Positions 24,715 to 36,870 of a stretch of DNA of 64,000 nt are shown here, one piece after another. The stretch is from assembly GCF_905475395.1 (NCBI RefSeq), contig NC_058337.1, positions 102,976,368-103,040,367 on the forward strand. The letters are read 5' to 3'. This stretch comes from Chrysoperla carnea (lineage: Eukaryota; Arthropoda; Insecta; Neuroptera; Chrysopidae). The position numbers and the translations under genes are program-made. The notes below the pieces were generated by a model. That model saw nothing but the letters and a program-made list of their open reading frames with translations. It made no database searches and had not been told where the DNA came from. Every line of letters begins with the position of its first letter. Positions within the stretch are counted from its first letter, which is position 1.

Positions 24715-27700
24715 CAAACAATGACTAATTCTAGACAGATTGTTTCGAAATGCATTTGTTATTCCAAAAAATTACCTTAAAAAAAAATTTTATTTTGCTG
24801 AAAAAAGTTATTGTCAATTTTCCAAAAAACACCCGCTAATTTTTTAACAATGTTCATTCATATTATACTTTCATGTAAGATATTGGAATCATTGAAATGA
24901 ATTTTCAAACACTATTCTAATAATGCTTAAATGTTTCAATAGCCTTTCATTTATCGAGAAAATTTTATTAAACGAAAAACTTATTTTGCTAAAGAAAATT
25001 ATGACGTTTTTCAAAAAACATGACTATTCTATAAGATAAATACCCATTTTAAAATTCAACTAAAATTCACAAAATAATTTTCAAACGCTTATCTAATGAT
25101 GATAGATAGTTTCGAAATAGATTCGTTATTCCAAAAAATTACCTTAAAAAAAAATTTTATTTTGCTAAAGAAAATTATGACGTTTTCCAAACATGACTAT
25201 TCTATAAGATAAATACCCATTTTAAAATTCAACTAAAATTCACTATATAGTTTTCAAACACTGATCTAATGGTGCTTAAATATTTCAATAGCCTTTCATT
25301 TATCGAGAAAATTTGCTTAAAAGAAAAAGTTATTTTGCTAAAGAAAATTATGACGTTTTCCAAACATGACTATTCTATAAGATAAATACCCATTTTAAAA
25401 TTCAACTAAAATTCACTATATAGTTTTCAAACACTGATCTAATGGTGCTTAAATGTTTCAATAGCCTTTCATTTATCGAGAAAATTTGCTTAAAAGAAAA
25501 AGTTATTTTGCTAAAGAAAATTACGACGTTTTCCAAACATGACTATTCTATAAGATAAATACCCATTTTAAAATTCAACTAAAATTCACTATATAGTTTT
25601 CAAACAGTGACCTAATGATGATAGATAGTTTCGAAATGCATTCGTTATTCCAAAAAATTACCTTAAAAAAAAATTTTATTTTGCTGAAAAAAATTATTGT
25701 CAATTTTCCAAAAAACACCCGCTAATTTTTTAACAATGTACTTATATTAGATAGGGTAATCATTGAAAATAGTAGCCAAACGGTGACCAATTCTACCGAA
25801 ATTGTTTCAATAGCCTTTCATTTATCAAGAAAATTTGCTTAAAAGAAAAAGTTATTTTGCTAAAGAAAATTATGACGTTTTCCAAACATGACTATTCTAT
25901 AAGATAAATACCCATTTTAAAATTCAACTAAAATTCACTATATAGTTTTCAAACACTGATCTAATGGTGCTTAAATGTTTCAATAGCCTTTCATTTATCG
26001 AGAAAATTTGCTTAAAAGAAAAAGTTATTTTGCTAAAGAAAATTATGACGTTTTCCAAACATGACTATTCTATAAGATAAATACCCATTTTAAAATTCAA
26101 CTAAAATTCACTATATAGTTTTCAAACAGTGACCTAATGATGATAGATAGTTTCGAAATGCATTCGTTATTCCAAAAAATTACCTTAAAAAAAAATTTTA
26201 TTTTTCTGAAAAAAATTATTGTCAATTTTCCAAAAAACACCCGCTAATTTTTTAACAATGTATTTATATTAGATAGGGTAATCATTGAAAATAGTAGCCA
26301 AACGGTGACCAATTCTACCGAAATTGTTTCAATAGCCTTTCATTTATCAAGAAAATTTGCTTAAAAGAAAAAGTTATTTTGCTAAAGAAAATTATGACGT
26401 TTTCCAAACATGACTATTCTATAAGATAAATACCCATTTTAAAATTCAACTAAAATTCACTATATAGTTTTCAAACAGTGATATAATGGTGCTTAAATGT
26501 TTCAATAGCCTTTCATTTATCTAGAAAATTTGCTTAAAAGAAAAAGTTATTTTGCTAAAGAAAATTATGACGTTTTCCAAACATGACTATTCTATAAGAT
26601 AAATACCCATTTTAAAATTCAACTAAAATTCACTATATAGTTTTCAAACAGTGACCTAATGATGATAGATAGTTTCGAAATGCATTCGTTATTCCAAAAA
26701 ATTACCTTAAAAAAAAATTTTATTTTGCTGAAAAAAATTATTGTCAATTTTCCAAAAAACACCCGCTAATTTTTTAACAATGTATTTATATTAGATAGGG
26801 TAATCATTGAAAATAGTAGCCAAACGGTGGCCAATTCTACCGAAATTGTTTCAATAGCCTTTCATTTATCAAGAAAATTTGCTTAAAAGAAAAAGTTATT
26901 TTGCTAAAGAAAATTATGACGTTTTCCAAACATGACTATTCTATAAGATAAATACCCATTTTAAAATTCAACTAAAATTCACTATATAGTTTTCAAACAG
27001 TGATATAATGGTGCTTAAATGTTTCAATAGCCTTTCATTTATCTAGAAAATTTGCTTAAAAGAAAAAGTTATTTTGCTAAAGAAAATTATGACGTTTTCC
27101 AAACATGACTATTCTATAAGATAAATACCCATTTTAAAATTCAACTAAAATTCACTATATAGTTTTCAAACACTGATCTAATGGTGCTTAAATATTTCAA
27201 TAGCCTTTCATTTATCGAGAAAATTTGCTTAAAAGAAAAAGTTATTTTGCTAAAGAAAATTATGACGTTTTCCAAACATGACTATTCTATAAGATAAATA
27301 CCCATTTTAAAATTCAACTAAAATTCACTATATAGTTTTCAAACACTGATCTAATGGTGCTTAAATGTTTCAATAGCCTTTCATTTATCGAGAAAATTTG
27401 CTTAAAAGAAAAAGTTATTTTGCTAAAGAAAATTACGACGTTTTCCAAACATGACTATTCTATAAGATAAATACCCATTTTAAAATTCAACTAAAATTCA
27501 CTATATAGTTTTCAAACAGTGACCTAATGATGCTAGATAGTTTCGAAATGCATTCGTTATTCCAAAAAATTACCTTAAAAAAAAATTTTATTTTTCTGAA
27601 AAAAATTATTGTCAATTTTCCAAAAAACACCCGCTAATTTTTTAACAATGTACTTATATTAGATAGGGTAATCATTGAAAATAGTAGCCAAACGGTGACC

Positions 27701-30700
27701 AATTCTACCGAAATTGTTTCAATAGCCTTTCATTTATCAAGAAAATTTGCTTAAAAGAAAAAGTTATTTTGCTAAAGAAAATTATGACGTTTTCCAAACA
27801 TGACTATTCTATATGATAAATACCCATTTTAAAATTCAACTAAAATTCACTATATAGTTTTCAAACACTGATCTAATGGTGCTTAAATGTTTCAATAGCC
27901 TTTCATTTATCGAGAAAATTTGCTTAAAAGAAAAAGTTATTTTGCTAAAGAAAATTATGACGTTTTCCAAACATGACTATTCTATAAGATAAATACCCAT
28001 TTTAAAATTCAACTAAAATTCACTATATAGTTTTCAAACAGTGACCTAATGATGATAGATAGTTTCGAAATGCATTCGTTATTCCAAAAAATTACCTTAA
28101 AAAAAAATTTTATTTTGCTGAAAAAAATTATTGTCAATTTTCCAAAAAACACCCGCTAATTTTTTAACAATGTATTTATATTAGATAGGGTAATCATTGA
28201 AAATAGTAGCCAAACGGTGACCAATTCTACCGAAATTGTTTCAATAGCCTTTCATTTATCAAGAAAATTTGCTTAAAAGAAAAAGTTATTTTGCTAAAGA
28301 AAATTATGACGTTTTCCAAACATGACTATTCTATAAGATAAATACCCATTTTAAAATTCAACTAAAATTCACTATATAGTTTTCAAACAGTGATATAATG
28401 GTGCTTAAATGTTTCAATAGCCTTTCATTTATCTAGAAAATTTGCTTAAAAGAAAAAGTTATTTTGCTAAAGAAAATTATGACGTTTTCCAAACATGACT
28501 ATTCTATAAGATAAATACCCATTTTAAAATTCAACTAAAATTCACTATATAGTTTTCAAACAGTGATATAATGGTGCTTAAATGTTTCAATAGCCTTTCA
28601 TTTATCTAGAAAATTTGCTTAAAAGAAAAAGTTATTTTGCTAAAGAAAATTATGACGTTTTCCAAACATGACTATTCTATAAGATAAATACCCATTTTAA
28701 AATTCAACTAAAATTCACTATATAGTTTTCAAACACTGATCTAATGGTGCTTAAATATTTCAATAGCCTTTCATTTATCGAGAAAATTTGCTTAAAAGAA
28801 AAAGTTATTTTGCTAAAGAAAATTATGACGTTTTCCAAACATGACTATTCTATAAGATAAATACCCATTTTAAAATTCAACTAAAATTCACTATATAGTT
28901 TTCAAACACTGATCTAATGGTGCTTAAATGTTTCAATAGCCTTTCATTTATCGAGAAAATTTGCTTAAAAGAAAAAGTTATTTTGCTAAAGAAAATTACG
29001 ACGTTTTCCAAACATGACTATTCTATAAGATAAATACCCATTTTAAAATTCAACTAAAATTCACTATATAGTTTTCAAACAGTGACCTAATGATGATAGA
29101 TAGTTTCGAAATGCATTCGTTATTCCAAAAAATTACCTTAAAAAAAAATTTTATTTTGCTGAAAAAAATTATTGTCAATTTTCCAAAAAACACCCGCTAA
29201 TTTTTTAACAATGTACTTATATTAGATAGGGTAATCATTGAAAATAGTAGCCAAACGGTGACCAATTCTACCGAAATTGTTTCAATAGCCTTTCATTTAT
29301 CAAGAAAATTTGCTTAAAAGAAAAAGTTATTTTGCTAAAGAAAATTATGACGTTTTCCAAACATGACTATTCTATAAGATAAATACCCATTTTAAAATTC
29401 AACTAAAATTCACTATATAGTTTTCAAACACTGATCTAATGGTGCTTAAATGTTTCAATAGCCTTTCATTTATCGAGAAAATTTGCTTAAAAGAAAAAGT
29501 TATTTTGCTAAAGAAAATTATGACGTTTTCCAAACATGACTATTCTATAAGATAAATACCCATTTTAAAATTCAACTAAAATTCACTATATAGTTTTCAA
29601 ACAGTGACCTAATGATGATAGATAGTTTCGAAATGCATTCGTTATTCCAAAAAATTACCTTAAAAAAAAATTTTATTTTGCTGAAAAAAATTATTGTCAA
29701 TTTTCCAAAAAACACCCGCTAATTTTTTAACAATGTATTTATATTAGATAGGGTAATCATTGAAAATAGTAGCCAAACGGTGACCAATTCTACCGAAATT
29801 GTTTCAATAGCCTTTCATTTATCAAGAAAATTTGCTTAAAAGAAAAAGTTATTTTGCTAAAGAAAATTATGACGTTTTCCAAACATGACTATTCTATAAG
29901 ATAAATACCCATTTTAAAATTCAACTAAAATTCACTATATAGTTTTCAAACAGTGATATAATGGTGCTTAAATGTTTCAATAGCCTTTCATTTATCTAGA
30001 AAATTTGCTTAAAAGAAAAAGTTATTTTGCTAAAGAAAATTATGACGTTTTCCAAACATGACTATTCTATAAGATAAATACCCATTTTAAAATTCAACTA
30101 AAATTCACTATATAGTTTTCAAACACTGATCTAATGGTGCTTAAATGTTTCAATAGCCTTTCATTTATCGAGAAAATTTGCTTAAAAGAAAAAGTTATTT
30201 TGCTAAAGAAAATTACGACGTTTTCCAAACATGACTATTCTATAAGATAAATACCCATTTTAAAATTCAACTAAAATTCACTATATAGTTTTCAAACAGT
30301 GACCTTATGATGATAGATAGTTTCGAAATGCATTCGTTATTCCAAAAAATTACCTTAAAAAAAAATTTTATTTTGCTGAAAAAAATTATTGTCAATTTTC
30401 CAAAAAACACCCGCTAATTTTTTAACAATGTACTTATATTAGATAGGGTAATCATTGAAAATAGTAGCCAAACGGTGACCAATTCTACCGAAATTGTTTC
30501 AATAGCCTTTCATTTATCAAGAAAATTTGCTTAAAAGAAAAAGTTATTTTGCTAAAGAAAATTATGACGTTTTCCAAACATGACTATTCTATAAGATAAA
30601 TACCCATTTTAAAATTCAACTAAAATTCACTATATAGTTTTCAAACACTGATCTAATGGTGCTTAAATGTTTCAATAGCCTTTCATTTATCGAGAAAATT

Positions 30701-33700
30701 TGCTTAAAAGAAAAAGTTATTTTGCTAAAGAAAATTATGACGTTTTCCAAACATGACTATTCTATAAGATAAATACCCATTTTAAAATTCAACTAAAATT
30801 CACTATATAGTTTTCAAACAGTGACCTAATGATGATAGATAGTTTCGAAATGCATTCGTTATTCCAAAAAATTACCTTAAAAAAAAATTTTATTTTGCTG
30901 AAAAAAATTATTGTCAATTTTCCAAAAAACACCCGCTAATTTTTTAACAATGTATTTATATTAGATAGGGTAATCATTGAAAATAGTAGCCAAACGGTGG
31001 CCAATTCTACCGAAATTGTTTCAATAGCCTTTCATTTATCAAGAAAATTTGCTTAAAAGAAAAAGTTATTTTGCTAAAGAAAATTATGACGTTTTCCAAA
31101 CATGACTATTCTATAAGATAAATACCCATTTTAAAATTCAACTAAAATTCACTATATAGTTTTCAAACAGTGATATAATGGTGCTTAAATGTTTCAATAG
31201 CCTTTCATTTATCTAGAAAATTTGCTTAAAAGAAAAAGTTATTTTGCTAAAGAAAATTATGACGTTTTCCAAACATGACTATTCTATAAGATAAATACCC
31301 ATTTTAAAATTCAACTAAAATTCACTATATAGTTTTCAAACAGTGATATAATGGTGCTTAAATGTTTCAATAGCCTTTCATTTATCTAGAAAATTTGCTT
31401 AAAAGAAAAAGTTATTTTGCTAAAGAAAATTATGACGTTTTCCAAACATGACTATTCTATAAGATAAATACCCATTTTAAAATTCAACTAAAATTCACTA
31501 TATAGTTTTCAAACACTGATCTAATGGTGCTTAAATGTTTCAATAGCCTTTCATTTATCGAGAAAATTTGCTTAAAAGAAAAAGTTATTTTGCTAAAGAA
31601 AATTACGACGTTTTCCAAACATGACTATTCTATAAGATAAATACCCATTTTAAAATTCAACTAAAATTCACTATATAGTTTTCAAACAGTGACCTAATGA
31701 TGATAGATAGTTTCGAAATGCATTCGTTATTCCAAAAAATTACCTTAAAAAAAAATTTTATTTTGCTGAAAAAAATTATTGTCAATTTTCCAAAAAACAC
31801 CCGCTAATTTTTTAACAATGTACTTATATTAGATAGGGTAATCATTGAAAATAGTAGCCAAACGGTGACCAATTCTACCGAAATTGTTTCAATAGCCTTT
31901 CATTTATCAAGAAAATTTGCTTAAAAGAAAAAGTTATTTTGCTAAAGAAAATTATGACGTTTTCCAAACATGACTATTCTATAAGATAAATACCCATTTT
32001 AAAATTCAACTAAAATTCACTATATAGTTTTCAAACACTGATCTAATGGTGCTTAAATGTTTCAATAGCCTTTCATTTATCGAGAAAATTTGCTTAAAAG
32101 AAAAAGTTATTTTGCTAAAGAAAATTATGACGTTTTCCAAACATGACTATTCTATAAGATAAATACCCATTTTAAAATTCAACTAAAATTCACTATATAG
32201 TTTTCAAACAGTGACCTAATGATGATAGATAGTTTCGAAATGCATTCGTTATTCCAAAAAATTACCTTAAAAAAAAATTTTATTTTGCTGAAAAAAATTA
32301 TTGTCAATTTTCCAAAAAACACCCGCTAATTTTTTAACAATGTATTTATATTAGATAGGGTAATCATTGAAAATAGTAGCCAAACGGTGGCCAATTCTAC
32401 CGAAATTGTTTCAATAGCCTTTCATTTATCAAGAAAATTTGCTTAAAAGAAAAAGTTATTTTGCTAAAGAAAATTATGACGTTTTCCAAACATGACTATT
32501 CTATAAGATAAATACCCATTTTAAAATTCAACTAAAATTCACTATATAGTTTTCAAACAGTGATATAATGGTGCTTAAATGTTTCAATAGCCTTTCATTT
32601 ATCTAGAAAATTTGCTTAAAAGAAAAAGTTATTTTGCTAAAGAAAATTATGACGTTTTCCAAACATGACTATTCTATAAGATAAATACCCATTTTAAAAT
32701 TCAACTAAAATTCACTATATAGTTTTCAAACAGTGATATAATGGTGCTTAAATGTTTCAATAGCCTTTCATTTATCTAGAAAATTTGCTTAAAAGAAAAA
32801 GTTATTTTGCTAAAGAAAATTATGACGTTTTCCAAACATGACTATTCTATAAGATAAATACCCATTTTAAAATTCAACTAAAATTCACTATATAGTTTTC
32901 AAACACTGATCTAATGGTGCTTAAATATTTCAATAGCCTTTCATTTATCGAGAAAATTTGCTTAAAAGAAAAAGTTATTTTGCTAAAGAAAATTATGACG
33001 TTTTCCAAACATGACTATTCTATAAGATAAATACCCATTTTAAAATTCAACTAAAATTCACTATATAGTTTTCAAACACTGATCTAATGGTGCTTAAATG
33101 TTTCAATAGCCTTTCATTTATCGAGAAAATTTGCTTAAAAGAAAAAGTTATTTTGCTAAAGAAAATTACGACGTTTTCCAAACATGACTATTCTATAAGA
33201 TAAATACCCATTTTAAAATTCAACTAAAATTCACTATATAGTTTTCAAACAGTGACCTAATGATGATAGATAGTTTCGAAATGCATTCGTTATTCCAAAA
33301 AATTACCTTAAAAAAAAATTTTATTTTGCTGAAAAAAATTATTGTCAATTTTCCAAAAAACACCCGCTAATTTTTTAACAATGTACTTATATTAGATAGG
33401 GTAATCATTGAAAATAGTAGCCAAACGGTGACCAATTCTACCGAAATTGTTTCAATAGCCTTTCATTTATCAAGAAAATTTGCTTAAAAGAAAAAGTTAT
33501 TTTGCTAAAGAAAATTATGACGTTTTCCAAACATGACTATTCTATATGATAAATACCCATTTTAAAATTCAACTAAAATTCACTATATAGTTTTCAAACA
33601 CTGATCTAATGGTGCTTAAATGTTTCAATAGCCTTTCATTTATCGAGAAAATTTGCTTAAAAGAAAAAGTTATTTTGCTAAAGAAAATTATGACGTTTTC

Positions 33701-35106
33701 CAAACATGACTATTCTATAAGATAAATACCCATTTTAAAATTCAACTAAAATTCACTATATAGTTTTCAAACAGTGACCTAATGATGATAGATAGTTTCG
33801 AAATGCATTCGTTATTCCAAAAAATTACCTTAAAAAAAAATTTTATTTTGCTGAAAAAAATTATTGTCAATTTTCCAAAAAACACCCGCTAATTTTTTAA
33901 CAATGTATTTATATTAGATAGGGTAATCATTGAAAATAGTAGCCAAACGGTGACCAATTCTACCGAAATTGTTTCAATAGCCTTTCATTTATCAAGAAAA
34001 TTTGCTTAAAAGAAAAAGTTATTTTGCTAAAGAAAATTATGACGTTTTCCAAACATGACTATTCTATAAGATAAATACCCATTTTAAAATTCAACTAAAA
34101 TTCACTATATAGTTTTCAAACAGTGATATAATGGTGCTTAAATGTTTCAATAGCCTTTCATTTATCTAGAAAATTTGCTTAAAAGAAAAAGTTATTTTGC
34201 TAAAGAAAATTATGACGTTTTCCAAACATGACTATTCTATAAGATAAATACCCATTTTAAAATTCAACTAAAATTCACTATATAGTTTTCAAACACTGAT
34301 CTAATGGTGCTTAAATGTTTCAATAGCCTTTCATTTATCGAGAAAATTTGCTTAAAAGAAAAAGTTATTTTGCTAAAGAAAATTATGACGTTTTCCAAAC
34401 ATGACTATTCTATAAGATAAATACCCATTTTAAAATTCAACTAAAATTCACTATATAGTTTTCAAACAGTGACCTAATGATGATAGATAGTTTCGAAATG
34501 CATTCGTTATTCCAAAAAATTACCTTAAAAAAAAATTTTATTTTGCTGAAAAAAATTATTGTCAATTTTCCAAAAAACACCCGCTAATTTTTTAACAATG
34601 TACTTATATTAGATAGGGTAATCATTGAAAATAGTAGCCAAACGGTGACCAATTCTACCGAAATTGTTTCAATAGCCTTTCATTTATCAAGAAAATTTGC
34701 TTAAAAGAAAAAGTTATTTTGCTAAAGAAAATTATGACGTTTTCCAAACATGACTATTCTATAAGATAAATACCCATTTTAAAATTCAACTAAAATTCAC
34801 TATATAGTTTTCAAACACTGATCTAATGGTGCTTAAATGTTTCAATAGCCTTTCATTTATCGAGAAAATTTGCTTAAAAGAAAAAGTTATTTTGCTAAAG
34901 AAAATTATGACGTTTTCCAAACATGACTATTCTATAAGATAAATACCCATTTTAAAATTCAACTAAAATTCACTATATAGTTTTCAAACAGTGACCTAAT
35001 GATGATAGATAGTTTCGAAATGCATTCGTTATTCCAAAAAATTACCTTAAAAAAAAATTTTATTTTGCAGAAAAAAGTTATTGTCAATTTTCCAAAAAAC
35101 ACCCGC
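24715..35106 (-). repeat. satellite array, right arm (about 60 monomers, 4,170-bp period)
   Basis: It uses the same A (173 bp) and B (176 bp) monomers as the left array, in the opposite orientation. The B landmark CACCCGC starts at 24,830, 25,716, 26,238, 26,760, 27,628, 28,150, 29,191, 29,713, 30,408, 30,930, 31,798, 32,320, 33,361, 33,883, 34,578 and 35,100. From 26,238 the spacings 522, 868, 522, 1,041, 522, 695 occur twice in the same order, an exact 4,170-bp higher-order unit of 24 monomers, followed by the start of a third (522). Monomers from 24,715 to about 25,150 are degenerate. Confidence 0.95.
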
Positions 35107-35543
35107 AACGTAAAAAAAACACTCAGAAAATTCGCGAACACAAAAAATTTGTACTCACGCACATTACCATGTCTTTCAAAATTCAAGAAAATTTTCCAAA
35201 AAAAAATTTTTTTCATAAGAAAATTTTCTTACATATTTTCCGAAATTTTCCATATTTTTTTTGTTGAATATCTTATTTTTATTACTCATTGTTAAACGTT
35301 GCTTAAAACTAGCGTAAGCAAAATAAATTTGTTGGTCATAATAATACAAAGAGGATGATTTTCCCAAGATTTTCTTATTAATTTCACTTTTTATGGGTAG
35401 CTTAATGATACTGGGAGTTGATCTTATAATATAGCGTTCTAAATTATTCCATTTTAAGTCACAAATAATGTTTTTTTTTTATCCTTTATTTTCTCGACTA
35501 TTTTTTTTTGGTGGGTATTTTTTAGCGGCCAACTTCAGCTTCA
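35107..35543 (-). repeat. outer terminal inverted repeat, right
   Basis: This is the reverse complement of 12,251-12,687, ending CCAACTTCAGCTTCA. Three open frames in this arm mirror those of the left arm residue for residue, showing there is no frame-changing difference across at least 540 bp. The identity points to recent formation or to gene conversion between the ends. Confidence 0.9.
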
Positions 35544-35553
35544 TTAGTTTAAA
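35544..35553 (+). repeat. target-site duplication, right copy
   Basis: TTAGTTTAAA follows directly after the terminal repeat, a direct copy of 12,241-12,250. It continues into ACAATAG.TTGGTACATG, the expected second half of the split target unit. Confidence 0.8.
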
Positions 35554-35726
35554 ACAATAGTTGGTACATGATATTGTATGTAATATGTAAATGATATATG
35601 AGTGAGTTGTTGCGGAGTCAATATTCCTGGATCAAACTGTTTTTTCGGTTTTATTTCCTCGTTTAGATTAAAACAATACTTGGTACATGATATTGTATGT
35701 AATATGTAAATGATGTATGAGTGAGT
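35554..35726 (+). repeat. target tandem repeat: right half unit plus intact unit
   Basis: The segment 35,554-35,606 (GGTACATGATATTGTATGTA, ATATGTAAATGAT.TATGAG) is repeated at 35,676-35,726. The intact unit 35,607-35,726 contains both the segment matching 12,187-12,250 and this one, joined through CCTCGTTTAGATTAAAACAA. The period is about 120 bp. The intact copy serves as an internal empty-site reference for the 23-kb insertion. Confidence 0.8.
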
Positions 35727-36142
35727 ATAGATATGATAAGCATTGCTTTAGCCACAGGACATTGTTAATTATCATTGACAAAATAAAGTATGTACATTAC
35801 AACATATTATACTATTTAATACTACATGTACTTACTTATAGTAATAAGTATATCATATTATAGTAGATACTAATACTAAATACATAATATAGTATTTTAA
35901 ATAGTGACCTTTGTTTCATAATTTTACACTTACATTTATTTAAGTATTTACATTATTACATCCTATGTGTTATGTCCAATACACTAATATAATACGAATT
36001 GAAATATCTGAATATATCCTACAAAAATAGTTTAATTTTAAGACAATTCAAATGAGGGACTAAAAACAAATAAACATATTATGTGTTTTAAATTATGAGA
36101 AAACCTCTTTAAACAAATTAATTACTGTCAACTTCGACGCAC

Positions 36143-36482
36143 GACGGAGTTTACTCCTTAAGTATTGTATAGTGTGCTGTGTCCGTTCAGTTATTGTCAG
36201 TTTCAAACAATAGATGCTTTGTCTGTGATACAACGTGTACTATGTAGTATAATTTATATACGCGAAAAAAACCGAAGACGTACGATTTACATTGGCTGAG
36301 TAGCTATGTAGTTATTTTGTATCGGTGGGTTACAGCTAGACTTTGTGATGGATCTATCAGGTCTTTGTCAGTTTCAAAAAGTTGATGCTTTGTCGACAGC
36401 ACACAAACTATACACATGCATTACTAAAAAGTGAAAGGTGCGTACGATAGATTGCGCACTAAAAACGTAACGAGGTCATTCG
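36143..36482 (+). repeat. 340-bp dispersed direct repeat, copy 1
   Basis: It matches 38,525-38,873 in the same orientation. Shared landmarks are GGAGTTTACTCCTTAAGT, GTATAGTGTGCTGTG, TATCGGTGGGT, GATGCTTTGTCG and GTAACGAGGTCATTCGA. Each copy also contains an internal near-duplication of about 180 bp (two TTGTCAGTTTCAAA..GATGCTTTGTC blocks). No coding potential is seen. GGAGTTTACTCC is itself a short palindrome. Confidence 0.75.
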
Positions 36483-36489
36483 ATCACTA

Positions 36490-36870
36490 GATTTTGGGTC
36501 ATTCTTTCCAGCTTTGATGTCACTTTTTTGCTAGCTATCACTTATGTGCTTAATTCCGGGACCAGGCCTCCTCATTCTTGAAACCTCTTAGAGCTAGATT
36601 AATTTTTATTACAAATTTGAAAAAAGGCCCAAATTTAGTAGGATTACATACTTGGTTTATCAAAATTGGATAAAATTTGGATGTGATAGAGCAAAATTAA
36701 ATTTTTGGGATTCTGATGACGTCATAAAGTTAAAAAATTTCATTTATTGGACACCACAGGCAAATTTGAATCGATCTTATTGGAATTTTTTTTGAACCCC
36801 ACTAATTTTGGGTCATTCTTTCAGCTGTGAAGTCAATTTTTCCCTAAAAACTTGCTACCGGCTATGTACT
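36490..36870 (+). repeat. imperfect tandem repeat
   Basis: A block starting TTTTGGGTCATTCTTTC at about 36,493 recurs at about 36,806, each followed by AGCT.TGA.GTCA.TTTTT and then a GCTA-containing segment. The spacing is about 313 bp. The intervening sequence includes TGATGACGTCATAAAG. This is repeat DNA without an open frame. Confidence 0.45.

Larger units (their letters stand above)
12251..35543. mobile_element. giant Foldback-like element, 23.3 kb
   Basis: The element is a very long inverted repeat bounded by a 10-bp direct repeat. In order it has: outer left terminal repeat (12,251-12,687), left satellite array (12,688-21,095), left inner arm (21,096-22,330), central loop, right inner arm (23,474-24,714), right satellite array (24,715-35,106) and outer right terminal repeat (35,107-35,543). 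Outer coordinates pair exactly (sum 47,794) from 12,251/35,543 to at least 12,835/34,959 with no indel. Long terminal repeats built from tandem subrepeats are the known hallmark of Foldback transposons of Drosophila, which duplicate about 9 bp and are linked to the Mutator superfamily. No transposase frame is visible, so this copy would need a transposase supplied in trans. The alternative, a satellite locus duplicated in inverted orientation, does not explain the direct repeat and split target unit. Confidence 0.85.

Noticed and set aside
12688..35106. Regularly spaced repeats as a possible CRISPR array or gene cluster.
   Set aside because: The monomers are contiguous and lack unique spacers, the context is animal, and no open frame spans monomers. 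It is a satellite.
12251..35543. An assembly fold-back artefact as the source of the palindrome.
   Set aside because: The arms differ in array length and order and in the inner regions, and a target duplication flanks the structure. Spanning reads would still be the decisive test.
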